DNA of 64,000 bases from an uncultured Stomatobaculum sp. (GTDB lineage: Bacteria; Bacillota; Clostridia; Lachnospirales; Lachnospiraceae), in NCBI RefSeq assembly GCF_937924975.1, contig NZ_CALEYG010000035.1, forward strand, positions 1-64,000. Reading direction: 5' to 3'. Shown piece after piece: positions 62,554-64,000 of this stretch. Position numbers and translations under genes: made by a program. Within the stretch, counting starts at the first letter, position 1. Every line of letters begins with the position of its first letter. The notes below the pieces were generated by a model. It ran no database searches. It was not told the origin of the DNA and saw only the letters and a list, made by a program, of their open reading frames with translations.

Positions 62554-64000
62554 ATGAGCCCGATTGTTGCAATCATAGAGGGTATGACAAAGTTTTTGTG
62601 GGGCGACTTGCTGCGGATTCCGCTGCCGGGCGGCAGTTCGATCGGGCTCTCGCTCATGGTGTTGCTGCTGATTCCGGCGGGTATTTTCTACACGATACGG
62701 ACGCGTATTTTGCCGCTCCGCCTGTTTCCGGAGATGATTTCCGTGCTGCTGGAAAAGCAGGAGGGCAGGGACGCGGCCGATCCCGCGAGCGGACGGCTTT
62801 CAGGCATGCAGGCACTCATTGTCTCGACCGCGACCCGCGTCGGCATGGGCAATCTGGTCGGCGTGGTCGCAGCCATCTCGGCGGGCGGCGCAGGCGCTGT
62901 CTTCTGGATGTGGGTCACCGCAATCATCGGCGCTTCGACCGCCTTTGTCGAGGCGACGCTCGCCCAGCTCTACAAGAAAAAGGATCCGCTCTACGGCGGT
63001 TACTGGGGCGGTCCGGCGTACTATATCCACGACTTTTTCTTGAAGCGCCGCATCCGGGAGGGCGCGCGCTCCGAGGCAGAGATCGAAGCCCAGACCGAGT
63101 TCCGCGGCAAGCGAAATCTCGTCTCGATTCTCTTTGCAATTTCCGCTTTGATTTGCTGGGGCGGTATCAGCCAGGTCATCGGCAATTCGGTCTCCTCGGC
63201 CTTTGAGAATGCCTTCCGCATTCCGCCGCTCTATTCGACCGTTGTGCTGGTCGCGATTGCGGCCGTGATTGTGCTTCGGAAGCACGCGACTGCCAAGGTG
63301 CTGGATCTGATTGTCCCCTTCATGGCGGGCATCTATTTTGCAATGACAGTCTTTGTGATTGTGCGGAACATAGGCCTCCTGCCCTCGGTCTTTGGGCGCA
63401 TTTTCTCGGAGGCGTTCGGCCTCCGGCAGATGGTCGCAGGCGGTTTCGGTGCGGTGCTGATGAACGGCGTGAAGCGCGGTCTCTTCTCAAATGAGGCGGG
63501 CAGCGGTTCCGCGCCCTGCGCGGCGGCGGCGGCGGATGCGAATCATCCGGTCAAGATGGGGCTCTTTCAGGCGGCGGGCGTGTTCATTGACACCCTGGTC
63601 ATCTGCTCCTGCACGGCCTTCCTCATGCTGCTGGCGCCCCAGGATAAACTTGCGAATCTCAGTGGTATGGACCTGCTCCAGACTGCGATGCAGTATCACT
63701 TCGGGCGCTTCGGCGTCTTCTTCATCGCGCTGGTGCTCTGGCTCTTCAGTTTCTCGACCTTCCTCGGGATACTGTTTTACGCGCACAGCAACATTGCCTA
63801 CCTCTTCGGCGCGAACTGGGGCTCGCAGTTCGGCTATAAGATTTTTGCCCTCGTCATGCTCTTTGTGGGAGGTCTCGCGCAGTATTCCGTGGTATGGGAT
63901 CTCGGCGATGTGGGCATAGGCCTCATGACCATCTTTAACCTGATTGTGATGTACCCGCTCAGCAAAGATGCAATCACCGCACTGAAGGACTATGAGCGCG
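62554..64000 (+). CDS. Sodium:alanine symporter (AGCS family), 3' end outside the window
   Basis: The first 482 codons of a multi-helix amino-acid transporter are present; the gene continues past base 64000. ATRVGMGNLVGVVAAISAGG then AGAVFWMWVTAIIGAS is the AGCS signature, and KRGLFSNEAGSGSAPCAAAA is a second conserved segment. It imports alanine or glycine with sodium. An insert of hydrophilic residues (KRRIREGARSEAEIEAQTEF) lies in a loop between helices. The ATG at 62554 follows GGGGG. The neighbouring hicAB cassette is unrelated. Confidence 0.9.
   Translation, partial: MSPIVAIIEGMTKFLWGDLLRIPLPGGSSIGLSLMVLLLIPAGIFYTIRTRILPLRLFPEMISVLLEKQEGRDAADPASGRLSGMQALIVSTATRVGMGNLVGVVAAISAGGAGAVFWMWVTAIIGASTAFVEATLAQLYKKKDPLYGGYWGGPAYYIHDFFLKRRIREGARSEAEIEAQTEFRGKRNLVSILFAISALICWGGISQVIGNSVSSAFENAFRIPPLYSTVVLVAIAAVIVLRKHATAKVLDLIVPFMAGIYFAMTVFVIVRNIGLLPSVFGRIFSEAFGLRQMVAGGFGAVLMNGVKRGLFSNEAGSGSAPCAAAAADANHPVKMGLFQAAGVFIDTLVICSCTAFLMLLAPQDKLANLSGMDLLQTAMQYHFGRFGVFFIALVLWLFSFSTFLGILFYAHSNIAYLFGANWGSQFGYKIFALVMLFVGGLAQYSVVWDLGDVGIGLMTIFNLIVMYPLSKDAITALKDYER

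Overview
The window looks like a chromosome segment from a GC-rich member of the Clostridia, most likely Lachnospiraceae-like. This rests on the gene set (LL-diaminopimelate aminotransferase DapL, class B sortase, LuxS, peptidase T, DUF1934 protein, AGCS and BCCT transporters), on Gram-positive style Shine-Dalgarno sites and promoters, and on RpoB/RpoC/EF-Tu sequences of Firmicutes type. I cannot name the genus from sequence alone. No rRNA, CRISPR array, insertion sequence or phage gene was seen, and no stretch longer than about 300 bases lacks a gene. One tRNA gene is present.

Region 1 (1-2.1 kb) holds the start of an exported protein, luxS and an ATP-grasp enzyme. Region 2 (2.1-22.2 kb) holds a sortase B followed by a long, almost fully translationally coupled wall-polysaccharide locus: rfbA, rfbB, rfbD and glmM for sugar-nucleotide supply, an isolated leuA, then glycosyltransferases, a flippase, a DPM-like transferase / DUF2304 / DUF2142 trio, a Wzm/Wzt ABC exporter and a 1279-residue multi-domain glycosyltransferase. 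Together they resemble the rhamnose cell-wall polysaccharide loci (Rgp/Gac type) of streptococci. The trio matches the GacI-GacJ-GacL side-chain module in order and family.

Region 3 (22.2-28.3 kb) is a lipoprotein plus ABC-2 exporter operon, then pepT and tRNA-Ala(CGC). Region 4 (28.3-38.3 kb) is dapL followed by a second glycan locus: a GmhA-like isomerase, a GT2, three large multi-pass membrane proteins (GT-C-like), a LicD-family transferase and a GtrB-like lipid-linked sugar synthase. It ends at a perfect 15-bp inverted repeat.

Region 5 (38.3-49.2 kb) is housekeeping: superoxide dismutase, a BCCT transporter, a lipoprotein, a secreted metallo-beta-lactamase-fold protein, Maf, a cyclophilin, a GNAT enzyme, ispE, a GntR/FCD regulator, ddl, murI and a DUF1934 protein. 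ispE, ddl and murI feed isoprenoid and peptidoglycan synthesis. Region 6 (49.2-61.8 kb) is rpoB-rpoC and then rpsL-rpsG-fusA-tuf, each block with strong consensus promoters. Region 7 (61.8-64 kb) is an AT-richer HicAB toxin-antitoxin cassette whose HicA frame is cut by a stop codon, then the start of a sodium:alanine symporter that runs off the window.

Most interesting points: the nonsense-truncated HicA; a Gac/Rgp-like locus that lacks rmlC and carries both a Wzx flippase and a Wzm/Wzt exporter; a DUF2142 protein with a roughly 115-residue Ala/Glu-rich insertion; an MTase-like + GT2 + GT4 fusion; an operon of three tandem GT-C-like proteins with GmhA and LicD; and a strong palindrome at the rpsL transcription start.
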